Positions 9,519 to 17,641 of a DNA stretch of 64,000 nucleotides are shown piece after piece; within the stretch, counting starts at the first letter, position 1, and the number at the start of each line of letters is the position of its first letter. Location: NCBI GenBank assembly GCA_017512425.1, contig JAFWGI010000012.1:434001-498000 (forward strand), written 5' to 3'. Origin of the DNA: Hyphomicrobium sp. (GTDB lineage: Bacteria > Pseudomonadota > Alphaproteobacteria > Rhizobiales > Hyphomicrobiaceae). Both the position numbers and the translations under genes were made by a program. The notes beneath the pieces are model-generated. The model ran no database searches. It saw only the letters and a program-made list of their open reading frames with translations, and was not told where the DNA came from.

Positions 9519-10024
9519 CGACGCAATCTGGCGGTGAGGCTGACGGCTCAGGTGCTGGCCGCGCGCGCTGGTTTAAAATTCTTCTTGTCGGGTCGCTGGC
9601 GCTCAATCTGCTGTTCATCGGCGGCCTGGCGAAGGCCGCGTGGCATCATCGTCATGGCGGTCCGGGTGGGCCGGGCTTGATGGGCTTCGTCCGCGATCTG
9701 CCGCCAGACCGCCGCAAGCTGATTGGAGATGCGCTGAAAGCGGCGCGCGAAGCGGTCGAGCCGATGCGCGCTACGGTTCGTGAGCGCTGGAGTGAAGCCA
9801 ATACGGTGCTCGTCGAAGAGCCGTTCGACAAAGCCAAGTACAAAGCGGCGATGGATCGCGTTACGGAAGCGGAAGGTCAGTTGAAGAACGCCATCACGGC
9901 CGCGATGTCTGAGACGGCAGCGAAGATGTCGCCGGACGAACGCCGCGCTTTGCAGGCGTGGCGCGACAAGCGCAAGAAGCACAGCTTCGGCAAGCACCGG
10001 AACAAAGGCGAAGGCGACGAGTAA
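9515..10024 (+). CDS. Periplasmic heavy-metal sensor family protein (Metal_resist/CnrX-like)
   Basis: 169 residues: an N-terminal signal anchor (about 20-45, ILLVGSLALNLLFIGGLAKAAW), a histidine-rich HHRHGG stretch, and a long helical domain of the CpxP/CnrX type (LPPDRRKLIGDALKAAREAVEPMR..., then MSPDERRALQAWR). Proteins of this fold are periplasmic helical hooks that sense metals or misfolded protein and control an anti-sigma factor or kinase. The exposed histidines could bind metal, but ligand identity is inference. Coupled by ATGA to the preceding gene. Confidence 0.75.
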   Translation: MTTQSGGEADGSGAGRARWFKILLVGSLALNLLFIGGLAKAAWHHRHGGPGGPGLMGFVRDLPPDRRKLIGDALKAAREAVEPMRATVRERWSEANTVLVEEPFDKAKYKAAMDRVTEAEGQLKNAITAAMSETAAKMSPDERRALQAWRDKRKKHSFGKHRNKGEGDE

Positions 10025-10076
10025 CCCCCGTCGCTCGTTCGTCCGCCAGATAGAACCTTTTAAGCCGCGTCGCGCG

Positions 10077-11126
10077 TTAAGCGGCGCGGCGTTCGTATCC
10101 GAAAAAGTCGTTCTGGACGACGCGGGGAAAGCGGACGACGACTTGACGATCCAGCACCTGCATGCGGGCGCCGCAGAGTTCGGCAAGCGTGCGGGCGAGC
10201 AGCATGGAAAAGCTTTCGAGGCTCGACGTTGCGTTGACGGCCAGCGCGCCGCTGGTCACGATACTGATTTCCAAGTCGCTGCCATCGGTGCGGGATGCAA
10301 GCGCAATGTGCGCACCTGTTGCGGCTGATCCTGCGGCATCAGCAATCAAATTGATCAGAAGCTGACGGACCGCTTGCGGGCAGGCGATGATATCCGTGTC
10401 GCGATCAATCGTTGAACTGGCGGTCAAGCCTGCCGTCGCAAGCGTGTGGGCACTGAAAGCCAGAGCATCGTCTGCGGCGAGCGCGGGGTGCGTCTGTTTT
10501 GAAGTGGTGTGTTCGCCGGTCGCCGTCAGGAGCGACGTGATCGCGAGCGCATCGTCGGCGGATTTCAAAAGGCTGATCCCGCTCGTGTGGATATCGCGGA
10601 CGTAGCTGGCGTAGCAGCTGGCGCCGAGCGGTCCGAAGACTTCGTTCGACATCAATTCCGAGAAGCCGAGGATGGCATTGAGCGGGGTGCGCAACTCGTG
10701 GCTCATGTGCGCGGTCAATTTCGCGAAGGCGGCACGATCGGTGGCGCATGTTGGGCGTGCCGGCTGGAGCAACTCGTGCAGATGACTGGTGGCGCGGGCG
10801 GCGTCAGCGGGGGGTTCGGAGGCGGCGACGTCGGCGACGGCAGGAGCAGTGTCGTGCACGGGAAGCGGGAAAGCTGCGTAGAGGACCAGCGTTGCGCCGC
10901 TGAGAAACAGGAGCGCGCTCATCATCAGCGGCGGCAGATGCGGCACGAGCGCGCCGGCGAGCGTCAGGAAGGCTGCAAATCCGATTAATAATCCGCGGGC
11001 CGCGTCGCCGCGACCGAGCATCAGAGCTGCGCGATGGACCGCGCCATTGATGAACTTGTGACCGCTTGTAACGGCCGCCGTTCCGGCAATGCGTCCCCGT
11101 TGAGGGGCGGACCATGTCCACGCCAT
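10077..11126 (-). CDS. Membrane histidine kinase-like protein with degenerate ATPase domain
   Basis: 349 residues. Two transmembrane helices (about 43-62 and 66-88), a linker, then a HisKA domain with His143 (HMSHELRTPLNAILGFSELM), of the PleC-like type. The C-terminal part aligns in position with an HATPase domain, but the ATP-binding boxes are damaged. The expected N box NLxxNAxK reads NLIADAAGS, and no DxGxG (G1) or GxGLGL (G2) motif is present. It may therefore be a phosphotransfer or binding platform (as DivL is) rather than an active kinase. The start is preceded by GGGGAA. No cognate response regulator is adjacent. Confidence 0.75.
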   Translation of the reverse strand: MAWTWSAPQRGRIAGTAAVTSGHKFINGAVHRAALMLGRGDAARGLLIGFAAFLTLAGALVPHLPPLMMSALLFLSGATLVLYAAFPLPVHDTAPAVADVAASEPPADAARATSHLHELLQPARPTCATDRAAFAKLTAHMSHELRTPLNAILGFSELMSNEVFGPLGASCYASYVRDIHTSGISLLKSADDALAITSLLTATGEHTTSKQTHPALAADDALAFSAHTLATAGLTASSTIDRDTDIIACPQAVRQLLINLIADAAGSAATGAHIALASRTDGSDLEISIVTSGALAVNATSSLESFSMLLARTLAELCGARMQVLDRQVVVRFPRVVQNDFFGYERRAA

Positions 11127-11360
11127 CTTCAGTATTCCCCGCCGGTGTAAAGTTATGCGCCCCCGCGCGCGAAGCGAACTACGCGCCTCGACTGTCCTTC
11201 GAGAATCAGACTCGCTGATTTGCGACTCACCTGTCGAGGGAGAATAAATGCCGCGCCAAAAAGATTTCGTTTGAATTGAGGCGGGCTGAGCAAAAGTTAA
11301 TTCTGCTCAACGTTTGCCGGCGTTTAAAGCGTAGAACTACGTGCCTTCCGATGGCGAATT

Positions 11361-14012
11361 TTAATCTTCGAGCATACGTCCGACGATCTCGCCGAGATCC
11401 CGCGAAATGCCGGGCGTCGCTGCAACTTTCGCCAACGCTTCGGATGCAAGCCGCATTCGGTTCGGCTCGAGTGCGCGATAGCTGCGGAAGGCGCCGAGCA
11501 GGCGCGCGGAGACCTGGGGATTGAGCCGGTCGACGTCGAGCACCTTCTCGGCCAAGAACGCGTAACCCGCGCCATCGGCGCGATTGAACTGCAGAGGGTT
11601 CGACATCGAAAACGATCCGAACAAGGCGCGGACCTTGTTTGGTGTCGACAGCTTGAACAGGGGGTGCGCAGACAACTGACGAACCGTATCGAGCGTGCTC
11701 GCGAGCGGCGACTGCGCTTGCACGGCAAACCACATGTCGATGACGAGATGATCGTGGTTCCAACGGTCGTAGAACGACGAAAGCGCGCGCTGCCGCGCCG
11801 GTATGTCGAGGCCTGCGAGGAGCGCGAGCGCATGCGCCGTATCGGTCATGTTGGTCGCGTACGTGTAATGGCGGTCGAGGCGCGCATAGTCTTGCGCTGT
11901 GCCGCGGCTTGTCAGGAGCGTCAGCGCGGCGTTGCGCAGTGCCCGGCGCCCTGTGCTCTCAGCGTCGGGCGCATACGGCGCCTCGCTGCTGGCGGAGGTA
12001 TAGATCGACTCGAGCAAGCCCGACAGCGCCGTCGCGACGGTGCGGCTCATGGCGCGGTGCGCGGCATCGATCGACGTCGGATCGACGTTTGACGCCTTGT
12101 TGCGCGCTATGTCCGACGGTGTCGGCAATTTGAGCAATTCGGCCTTATAGGCGTTCTCGATGGCCGGGTCTTCGAGTGCTGCTGCAAGCGCCGACGCGTA
12201 ACGCTGCGCACCCGCCTCGATCGCTGCATCGGCATTGGGACCAAGAGCGGCAAGCATGGTCCGCGCTGCAAAGCAATTCGCAGCCCGCCAGCGATTGAAC
12301 AGATCGCCATCGTGGCGCATCAGAAACGCCAGGTCGGAATCGGACATGTCCATGGTGATGTTGACGGGCGCCGAGAACCCGCGCAGCAGCGACGGTACCG
12401 GCCGCGACGCGACGTTTTTGAACTTGAACGTCTGCGACCGCTCCGTGACCGCGAGCACGCCGGGGCGCACCTGCTGGCCGGATTCAAGCTCGATGTCGAG
12501 TTCCTGACCGTTGCCGCCGAGCATGGCGAACTTCAGCGGAATAAACAGCGGCTCCTTTTTCGGCTGCGCGGTTGTTGGCCGGATGTTTTGATGGACGATG
12601 AGCTCGGCGGTCTTGTTGAAGGCATCGTGCGTGAAATTGCAAACGAGTTCCGGCGTGCCTGACTGGGCATACCAGAGTTTGAAATGGGCGAGCGACTGCC
12701 CGCTCGCATCCTCGAAGCATCGTATAAAATCTTCGATCGTCGCTGCGTCGCCGTCGTGGCGATCGAAATAGAGATCCATGCCAGCGCGGAACGCGGCCTC
12801 ACCGACGATGGTCTCGATCATGCGGACGAGCTCGGCACCCTTTTCGTAGACCGTCGGCGTATAGAAGTTGTTGATCTCGATGTAGCTCTCGGGCCGGACT
12901 GGATGCGATAAAGGCCCTTGATCCTCGGGGAACTGCAATGCCTGAAGCTGCCGGACATCGGAGATGCGTTGCACCGTGCGCGAGCGCTCGTCGCTTGAGA
13001 ATTCCTGGTCGCGATAAACGGTCAGGCCTTCTTTCAGGCAGAGCTGGAACCAATCGCGGCAGGTGATGCGGTTGCCGGTCCAGTTATGGAAATACTCGTG
13101 CGCAACGACGCTTTCGATCGCTTCGTAGTTGGCATCCGTCGCGGTCTCGGCTGACGCCAGGATCAACCGGTCGTTGAAGATGTTGAGGCCCTTGTTCTCC
13201 ATCGCGCCCATGTTGAAATCGGATACGGCGACGATGTTGAATACGTCGAGATCGTATTCGCGGCCGAACCGCTTTTCATCCCACGCCATCGACCGTTTGA
13301 GCGCGTCCATCGCCCAGTGCGCGCGGCTCTCTTTACCGTGCTCGACGTAGATGCTGAGATCGACGTCGCGCCCGTACATCGTTTTGAAGGATGACGACAC
13401 CGGAGCCAGATCACCGCCGACGATCGCGAACAAGTATGAGGGCTTGGGATGCGGGTCGTGCCAGACGGTGTAATGGCGATTACCGCCGGCGAGCGTGCCG
13501 CGCTCGACCGGGTTGCCGTTGGCAAGCAGGACCGGCGCGGTCTTTACGTCGGCCTCAAGGCGGACGCTGTAGACTGAAAGCACGTCGGGCCGATCGATGA
13601 AAAACGTGATGCGGCGGAAACCTTGCGCTTCGCACTGCGAACAATAAACGCCGCGCGACAGATAGATGCCCTGCAATGCGGTGTTGGCCTGCGGATTGAC
13701 GAACGTTGTCGTCGTCAACGTGAACTGCGTCTGAGGCGGCGCGTGGATCGTCAGTCCGGCATCATCGAGGGCATAATCTTGCGCGGTCAGTTCGCGTCCA
13801 TCGATGGCGAGCTGATCGAGTTCGAGAAACTCGCCATCGAGACGCAGCGCGCGTGCTGCCGTCGACGCCGGATTGCGCGCGACCGTCATCCGCGCCTTGA
13901 CCTGCGTGCGGCTTGGATCGAGCGAAATCGACAGATCGACCTTGCTGATGAGATACGGCGGCGGCGTATAGTCGGCGAGCAGAACGGGGCGTGGCGCTTC
14001 AGGTTTCATCAA
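11361..14012 (-). CDS. pepN: Aminopeptidase N (M1 family)
   Basis: 883 residues, the expected length for the bacterial PepN subgroup. The exopeptidase motif GAMEN is at 269-273 and the zinc site is HEYFH at 305-309 with Glu328 as third ligand, giving exact HEXXH-X18-E spacing. An N-terminal beta-sandwich domain precedes the catalytic domain and a long alpha-helical C-terminal domain follows. There is no signal peptide, so it acts in the cytoplasm, releasing N-terminal residues from peptides during protein turnover. It stands alone between the kinase-like gene and the polyamine genes. Confidence 0.97.
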   Translation of the reverse strand: MMKPEAPRPVLLADYTPPPYLISKVDLSISLDPSRTQVKARMTVARNPASTAARALRLDGEFLELDQLAIDGRELTAQDYALDDAGLTIHAPPQTQFTLTTTTFVNPQANTALQGIYLSRGVYCSQCEAQGFRRITFFIDRPDVLSVYSVRLEADVKTAPVLLANGNPVERGTLAGGNRHYTVWHDPHPKPSYLFAIVGGDLAPVSSSFKTMYGRDVDLSIYVEHGKESRAHWAMDALKRSMAWDEKRFGREYDLDVFNIVAVSDFNMGAMENKGLNIFNDRLILASAETATDANYEAIESVVAHEYFHNWTGNRITCRDWFQLCLKEGLTVYRDQEFSSDERSRTVQRISDVRQLQALQFPEDQGPLSHPVRPESYIEINNFYTPTVYEKGAELVRMIETIVGEAAFRAGMDLYFDRHDGDAATIEDFIRCFEDASGQSLAHFKLWYAQSGTPELVCNFTHDAFNKTAELIVHQNIRPTTAQPKKEPLFIPLKFAMLGGNGQELDIELESGQQVRPGVLAVTERSQTFKFKNVASRPVPSLLRGFSAPVNITMDMSDSDLAFLMRHDGDLFNRWRAANCFAARTMLAALGPNADAAIEAGAQRYASALAAALEDPAIENAYKAELLKLPTPSDIARNKASNVDPTSIDAAHRAMSRTVATALSGLLESIYTSASSEAPYAPDAESTGRRALRNAALTLLTSRGTAQDYARLDRHYTYATNMTDTAHALALLAGLDIPARQRALSSFYDRWNHDHLVIDMWFAVQAQSPLASTLDTVRQLSAHPLFKLSTPNKVRALFGSFSMSNPLQFNRADGAGYAFLAEKVLDVDRLNPQVSARLLGAFRSYRALEPNRMRLASEALAKVAATPGISRDLGEIVGRMLED

Positions 14013-14148
14013 CGTGCCGGATAACTCGTGCGGGCGTTTCGGAGCATGGTTGCATACTCTCTAAATGTGGCCTGAGCGCCGCAATATCCAAATTTGGCAA
14101 ATGCCCCGGTTAGCTTACGAACACATCGCTGTCGTTCGCGGTCTTCCG

Positions 14149-15303
14149 TCAGCCGAGCCGGCGGCGGAATTCATCGTAACCGAATGTCCGCAGCACGCGG
14201 TAATTGCCAGATCTTTCGAGCACACCCAGGTCCGGCAGCGGCACACCATTGAAGGTGTTATTCTTCACGAAAGAGTACTGCATCATATCGGTGAAGACGA
14301 TTTGGTCACCTACGTTCAATTCCTTATTGAACGCGTATTCGCCAATAATGTCGCCGGTCATGCAGGTTTTGCCGCCGAGAATATAGCTATGCGGACGCGG
14401 CGCGTCGTCGGCGCTGACGATCTCGGCGCCGATGATTTCGGGCGTGTAAGGCACTTCGAGAACATCCGGCATGTGGGTCGACGCGGACGCATCAATAATC
14501 GCTATGTCTTTTTCATTGCGATGAATGCCGATGACGCGCGCGACGAGATAGCCCGTGTTGACGACGAGGCCCGCACCCGGTTCCAGAATGACATCGACGT
14601 TAAACTCGGCTCGGAATGCTTTGATCGCCGCAATCAGGGCGTCGACGTCATATCCGGGCTTATTGATGAAATGCCCGCCGCCGAAATTGACGGCGCTTAC
14701 TTTGCGGATATAGGGCGCAAAGTTTTTGGCGAGATGGGCAATCAATCCCGTCGAACCCGAGTGGCGGGCTTCGCACAGCGCGTGCGCGTGCAGGATCGAG
14801 ACCTTGTCCCACGGCACGTTGTCGAGCGTGTCGCGGGTTGCGCCGAAACGCGAGAACGGCGCGCAGGGGTCGTATAACGGTCCACCAAGCGTTGCCTGGC
14901 TGTAACCGGGATTGATGCGCAACCCGATCTCGACGCCGGGCGCCTTACTCACGATCGGCAGATAGCGGTGCACTTGTTCGGCGGAGTTGAAGTAGATGTG
15001 CTTGGCATAGGTCGCAAGCCGCTCGACTTCGCCCGGAAAATACGCCGGCGAATAAACATGGACTTCCTTGCCGAATTCTTCGTGCCCCATGCGCGCTTCG
15101 TATTCGCCGCTCGCGGTTGTGCCGTCGAGTGTGTCGCGCATCATCGGAAATGCGGCCGGGAGCGAGAACGCTTTCGTCGCGAGCAGAATTTTACAGCCCG
15201 TTTCCCGCTTGATGCGTGCAGCAGTCTGCATGTTGGCCGCAAGCGCCGTTTCGTCGAGCACATAGGCGGGCGTCGCGATGTCTTTGGGGATGTTGGGGGT
15301 CAT
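14149..15303 (-). CDS. nspC: Carboxynorspermidine/carboxyspermidine decarboxylase
   Basis: 384 residues from the ATG at 15303, which has GGAG 6 bases upstream (an earlier in-frame ATG at 15333 lacks this). It is a fold-III PLP decarboxylase of the NspC family. The PLP lysine is Lys44 (LLATKAFS); also visible are HAHALCEA, NFGGGHFINK, EPGAGLV and the C-terminal GDQIVFTDMMQYSFVKNNTFNG. It decarboxylates carboxy(nor)spermidine, the last step of the alternative spermidine pathway. Its partner dehydrogenase lies directly upstream on the same strand, separated by 261 bases that contain a palindromic repeat. Confidence 0.95.
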   Translation of the reverse strand: MTPNIPKDIATPAYVLDETALAANMQTAARIKRETGCKILLATKAFSLPAAFPMMRDTLDGTTASGEYEARMGHEEFGKEVHVYSPAYFPGEVERLATYAKHIYFNSAEQVHRYLPIVSKAPGVEIGLRINPGYSQATLGGPLYDPCAPFSRFGATRDTLDNVPWDKVSILHAHALCEARHSGSTGLIAHLAKNFAPYIRKVSAVNFGGGHFINKPGYDVDALIAAIKAFRAEFNVDVILEPGAGLVVNTGYLVARVIGIHRNEKDIAIIDASASTHMPDVLEVPYTPEIIGAEIVSADDAPRPHSYILGGKTCMTGDIIGEYAFNKELNVGDQIVFTDMMQYSFVKNNTFNGVPLPDLGVLERSGNYRVLRTFGYDEFRRRLG

Positions 15304-15436
15304 GTCGCTCCGCGCACCCATTGTGCGCCACACGTCGGCTTTTCATGCCGGGATGGAACCCCGCCTGTCTCACATGGGGACGTCCCAAGTGGTCGCGCGG
15401 GTATGGCGTTCATTAGCATACGCAAAAGTGCACTCT

Positions 15437-15557
15437 ACTCCCTCTCCCCATGCAGCGCAGCGGAGTGGGGAGAGGGTTGGGGTGAGGGGCAGCAGCTTGT
15501 TTGGGCCGAAAGCTGCCCCTCACCCTAACCCTCTCCCTGTAAAAACGGGGAGAGGGG
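15437..15557. repeat. Palindromic intergenic repeat element (REP/BIME-like)
   Basis: A G-rich strand (GTTGGGGTGAGGGGCAGC, from about 15475) is mirrored by GCTGCCCCTCACCCTAAC (about 15512-15529) around TTTGGGCCGA. Shorter flanking palindromes add to it: CCCTCTCCCCA with TGGGGAGAGGG (about 15440-15475) and CTCTCCC with GGGGAGAGG (about 15531-15555). The whole could fold into several stable hairpins in RNA or DNA. It sits between the two polyamine genes, inside what should be one operon, so it may tune expression of the distal nspC gene. Elements with this core are common between genes in Hyphomicrobiales. Confidence 0.8.
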
Positions 15558-15564
15558 ACGGCTC

Positions 15565-16794
15565 TTAAGTCTTGACGGCGAACAGCTCTTTCTGATCGCT
15601 GATCTTGATGTCTTTGACGTGCCACGGCAGTCCCTGCTTGCCGATTTCGTCCATGAACGGCTTCGATGGCAACTGCTCGACGTTGAACACGCCGCCCTTT
15701 TGCCCTCCCGGCGGCGTCCACGCGCCCTTGAACAGCATCATCGCGCCGACGACGGGCGGAACGCCGGTCGTGTATGAGACGGCCTGCGCACCCGTTTCCT
15801 TGTACGCCTGCTCGTGGTGGCAGACGTTATAGATCATCGTCGTCTTCGCTTTACCGTTCTTGCGGCCGCGGAAGATGACGCCGATCGACGTCTTGCCGGT
15901 ATAACCCTTGCCGAGCGACGACGGTGGCGGCAGCAGCTCCTTCAGAAACTCCATCGGGATGACCGGATTGCCCTTGTACATGACCGGATCGATGCGCGTC
16001 ATGCCGACCGACTGCAGCACGTCGAGATGCTTGATGTAGTTGTCCGAGAACGTCATCCAGAAGCGGATCTGCTTCAGGCCCTTGATGTTCTTGACCAGGC
16101 TTTCTTCTTCCTCGTGATAGATCAGGTACGATTTGCGCGGGCCGACTTCCGGATAGTCGATCATTGCCGAAATGGTCAGCGGATCGATTTCGATCCATTT
16201 GCCGTCCTTCCAGTATTTGCCGCGCTGCGTCACCTCGCGGAGATTGATCTCCGGATTGAAATTGGTCGCGAACGATTTGCCGTGGCTACCATCGTTGCAG
16301 TCAATGATGTCAATCGTGTCGATTTCATCGAACAGGAATTCCTGCGCGTAGGCGCAATAGATGTTCGACTGGCCCGGATCGAAGCCGCAGCCGAGGATAG
16401 CCATCAGGCCCTTGTCTTTGTACTTCTTATGGTACGGCCACTGATACTTGTACGTGAACTTGGCTTCGTCGCGCGGCTCGTAGTTGGCCGTATCCATGTA
16501 ATGCACGCCGGCTTCCAGGCACGCGTCCATGATCGGCAAATCCTGATACGGCAGCGCCATGTTGATCACGAGGTCAGGCTTGACCTTCTTCAACAGCTTG
16601 ACGGTGGCTGCGACGTTGTCGGCGTCGACCTGGGAGATATCGATCTTGGTCTTGCACTGTTTGGCGACCTTCTCGCAGCTTTCGATGCGGCGCGAGGCGA
16701 GGTGGACCTTTTTGAAGACATCGCGGTTCATCGCGCACTTCTGCGCAGTCACGGATCCGGCTGCACCGGCACCGATGATCAGAACGTTATCCAA
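15565..16794 (-). CDS. Carboxynorspermidine/carboxyspermidine dehydrogenase (saccharopine dehydrogenase family)
   Basis: 409 residues. An N-terminal Rossmann fold has the nucleotide loop GAGAAGSVTA (8-17), followed by the family signature regions MALPYQDLPIMDAC and CGFDPGQSNIYCAYA. It condenses aspartate semialdehyde with a diamine (putrescine or diaminopropane) using NADPH to form carboxyspermidine or carboxynorspermidine. The downstream nspC gene encodes the next enzyme, so the pair makes spermidine-type polyamines without S-adenosylmethionine decarboxylase. The substrate (putrescine or diaminopropane) cannot be told from sequence alone. Full length, no anomaly. Confidence 0.93.
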   Translation of the reverse strand: MDNVLIIGAGAAGSVTAQKCAMNRDVFKKVHLASRRIESCEKVAKQCKTKIDISQVDADNVAATVKLLKKVKPDLVINMALPYQDLPIMDACLEAGVHYMDTANYEPRDEAKFTYKYQWPYHKKYKDKGLMAILGCGFDPGQSNIYCAYAQEFLFDEIDTIDIIDCNDGSHGKSFATNFNPEINLREVTQRGKYWKDGKWIEIDPLTISAMIDYPEVGPRKSYLIYHEEEESLVKNIKGLKQIRFWMTFSDNYIKHLDVLQSVGMTRIDPVMYKGNPVIPMEFLKELLPPPSSLGKGYTGKTSIGVIFRGRKNGKAKTTMIYNVCHHEQAYKETGAQAVSYTTGVPPVVGAMMLFKGAWTPPGGQKGGVFNVEQLPSKPFMDEIGKQGLPWHVKDIKISDQKELFAVKT

Positions 16795-16965
16795 AAGCCG
16801 CTCCTTGCGTGTTGTCCAGCTTGCGCGCCGGGGGCGAGAGGCGCGTTAGACCGCGCAACATCTGACGCGGGAAATAGGGCAGGTGGCGCGCAATTTCAAC
16901 AGTATTCCGGCCCCGTGCCGCGTGGTGGTTCGCACGGCGGAAATTGAAACAGTTCCGTGACAGGG

Positions 16966-17514
16966 TCAGTGCTTCACGTCGATCCAGTCGAAGCCGTCGC
17001 GATTGGGCATTTTGACCGCTGGCAGCGTTGTCGCGTTCATTTCGTCGGTCTCTGAGATCACGCCGTTGGCGGCCAGAAGGTAAGCCGTCACGGCATAAAC
17101 GTCGTCGGATGAAAGCGATCCTGGCGCGCCGGCCGGCATCGAGCGGCGGATGAAGTCGAAGAGCGTCGTCGCATACGGCCAGTACGGTCCGATCGCTTTA
17201 CTGGCGCCAGCTTCTGTTAGTGGCTGCGGCTCCGCAACGAGCTCTTCAGCCGTTGCCCCGCGCCCGCCGTCGCCGTGACAGCTCGCGCATTGGGTTACGA
17301 ATATGGACTTGCCGTCCGCGGCAGTGCCTTTGCCCTCGGGCAATCCTTTGCCGTCGGGAAACACGGATAAATCCCACTTCGCGGCCTCGCCGGCCGTCAT
17401 AGGTTTGCCGAGATGCGGTGCTGCCAGTCGATCAGCCGCGTGCGCGAATGTCGATATGAGAGCGCAGATCAAGACAACCGGCAGCAACAACGATTCCCGC
17501 AATCGAGCAGGCAC
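16966..17514 (-). CDS. soxD: SoxD-like c-type cytochrome subunit of sulfite/sulfane dehydrogenase
   Basis: 182 residues from a GTG at 17514. A longer frame to 17694 exists but reads through a palindromic repeat (giving SSPRRRGSIQAS-type peptide), so the extension is rejected. The GTG start gives a clean signal peptide (LLLPVVLICALISTFAHA). One heme site is at Cys76-Cys79-His80 (CASCHG). The regions IGPYWPYATTLFDFIRRSMP and VYAVTAYLLAANG, plus the terminal VKMPNRDGF, are typical of SoxD. It has a single heme where the Paracoccus SoxD has two, so it resembles the short SoxD forms. It should pass electrons from the SoxC-like molybdenum subunit encoded upstream to the respiratory chain. Confidence 0.85.
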   Translation of the reverse strand: MPARLRESLLLPVVLICALISTFAHAADRLAAPHLGKPMTAGEAAKWDLSVFPDGKGLPEGKGTAADGKSIFVTQCASCHGDGGRGATAEELVAEPQPLTEAGASKAIGPYWPYATTLFDFIRRSMPAGAPGSLSSDDVYAVTAYLLAANGVISETDEMNATTLPAVKMPNRDGFDWIDVKH

Positions 17515-17528
17515 GCTGCGCGAAACTC

Positions 17529-17619
17529 CGTCATCCCGGCGAAGGCCGGGATCCATCCAAGCTTCAGTTTTGCGTTCATCCGATGCCTGGATAGATCCCC
17601 GCCTACGCGGGGATGACGA
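17529..17619. repeat. Inverted-repeat intergenic element
   Basis: GTCATCCCGGCGAAGGCCGGGATCC (about 17530-17554) is mirrored by GGATAGATCCCCGCCTACGCGGGGATGAC (about 17588-17616). Each half also contains its own GC-rich hairpin (CCCGGCGAAGGCCGGG and CCCCGCCTACGCGGGG). This is the common alphaproteobacterial palindromic repeat. It lies between soxC and soxD on the minus strand and causes a false N-terminal extension when translated. It may stabilise or attenuate the soxC-soxD transcript. Confidence 0.85.
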
Positions 17620-17641
17620 CAGATGAGGCTGCGCGGCGCGA

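Noticed and set aside
15814..16947. 377-codon plus-strand open frame opposite the carboxynorspermidine dehydrogenase gene
   Set aside because: Antisense shadow with no motif; the minus-strand product is full length and conserved.
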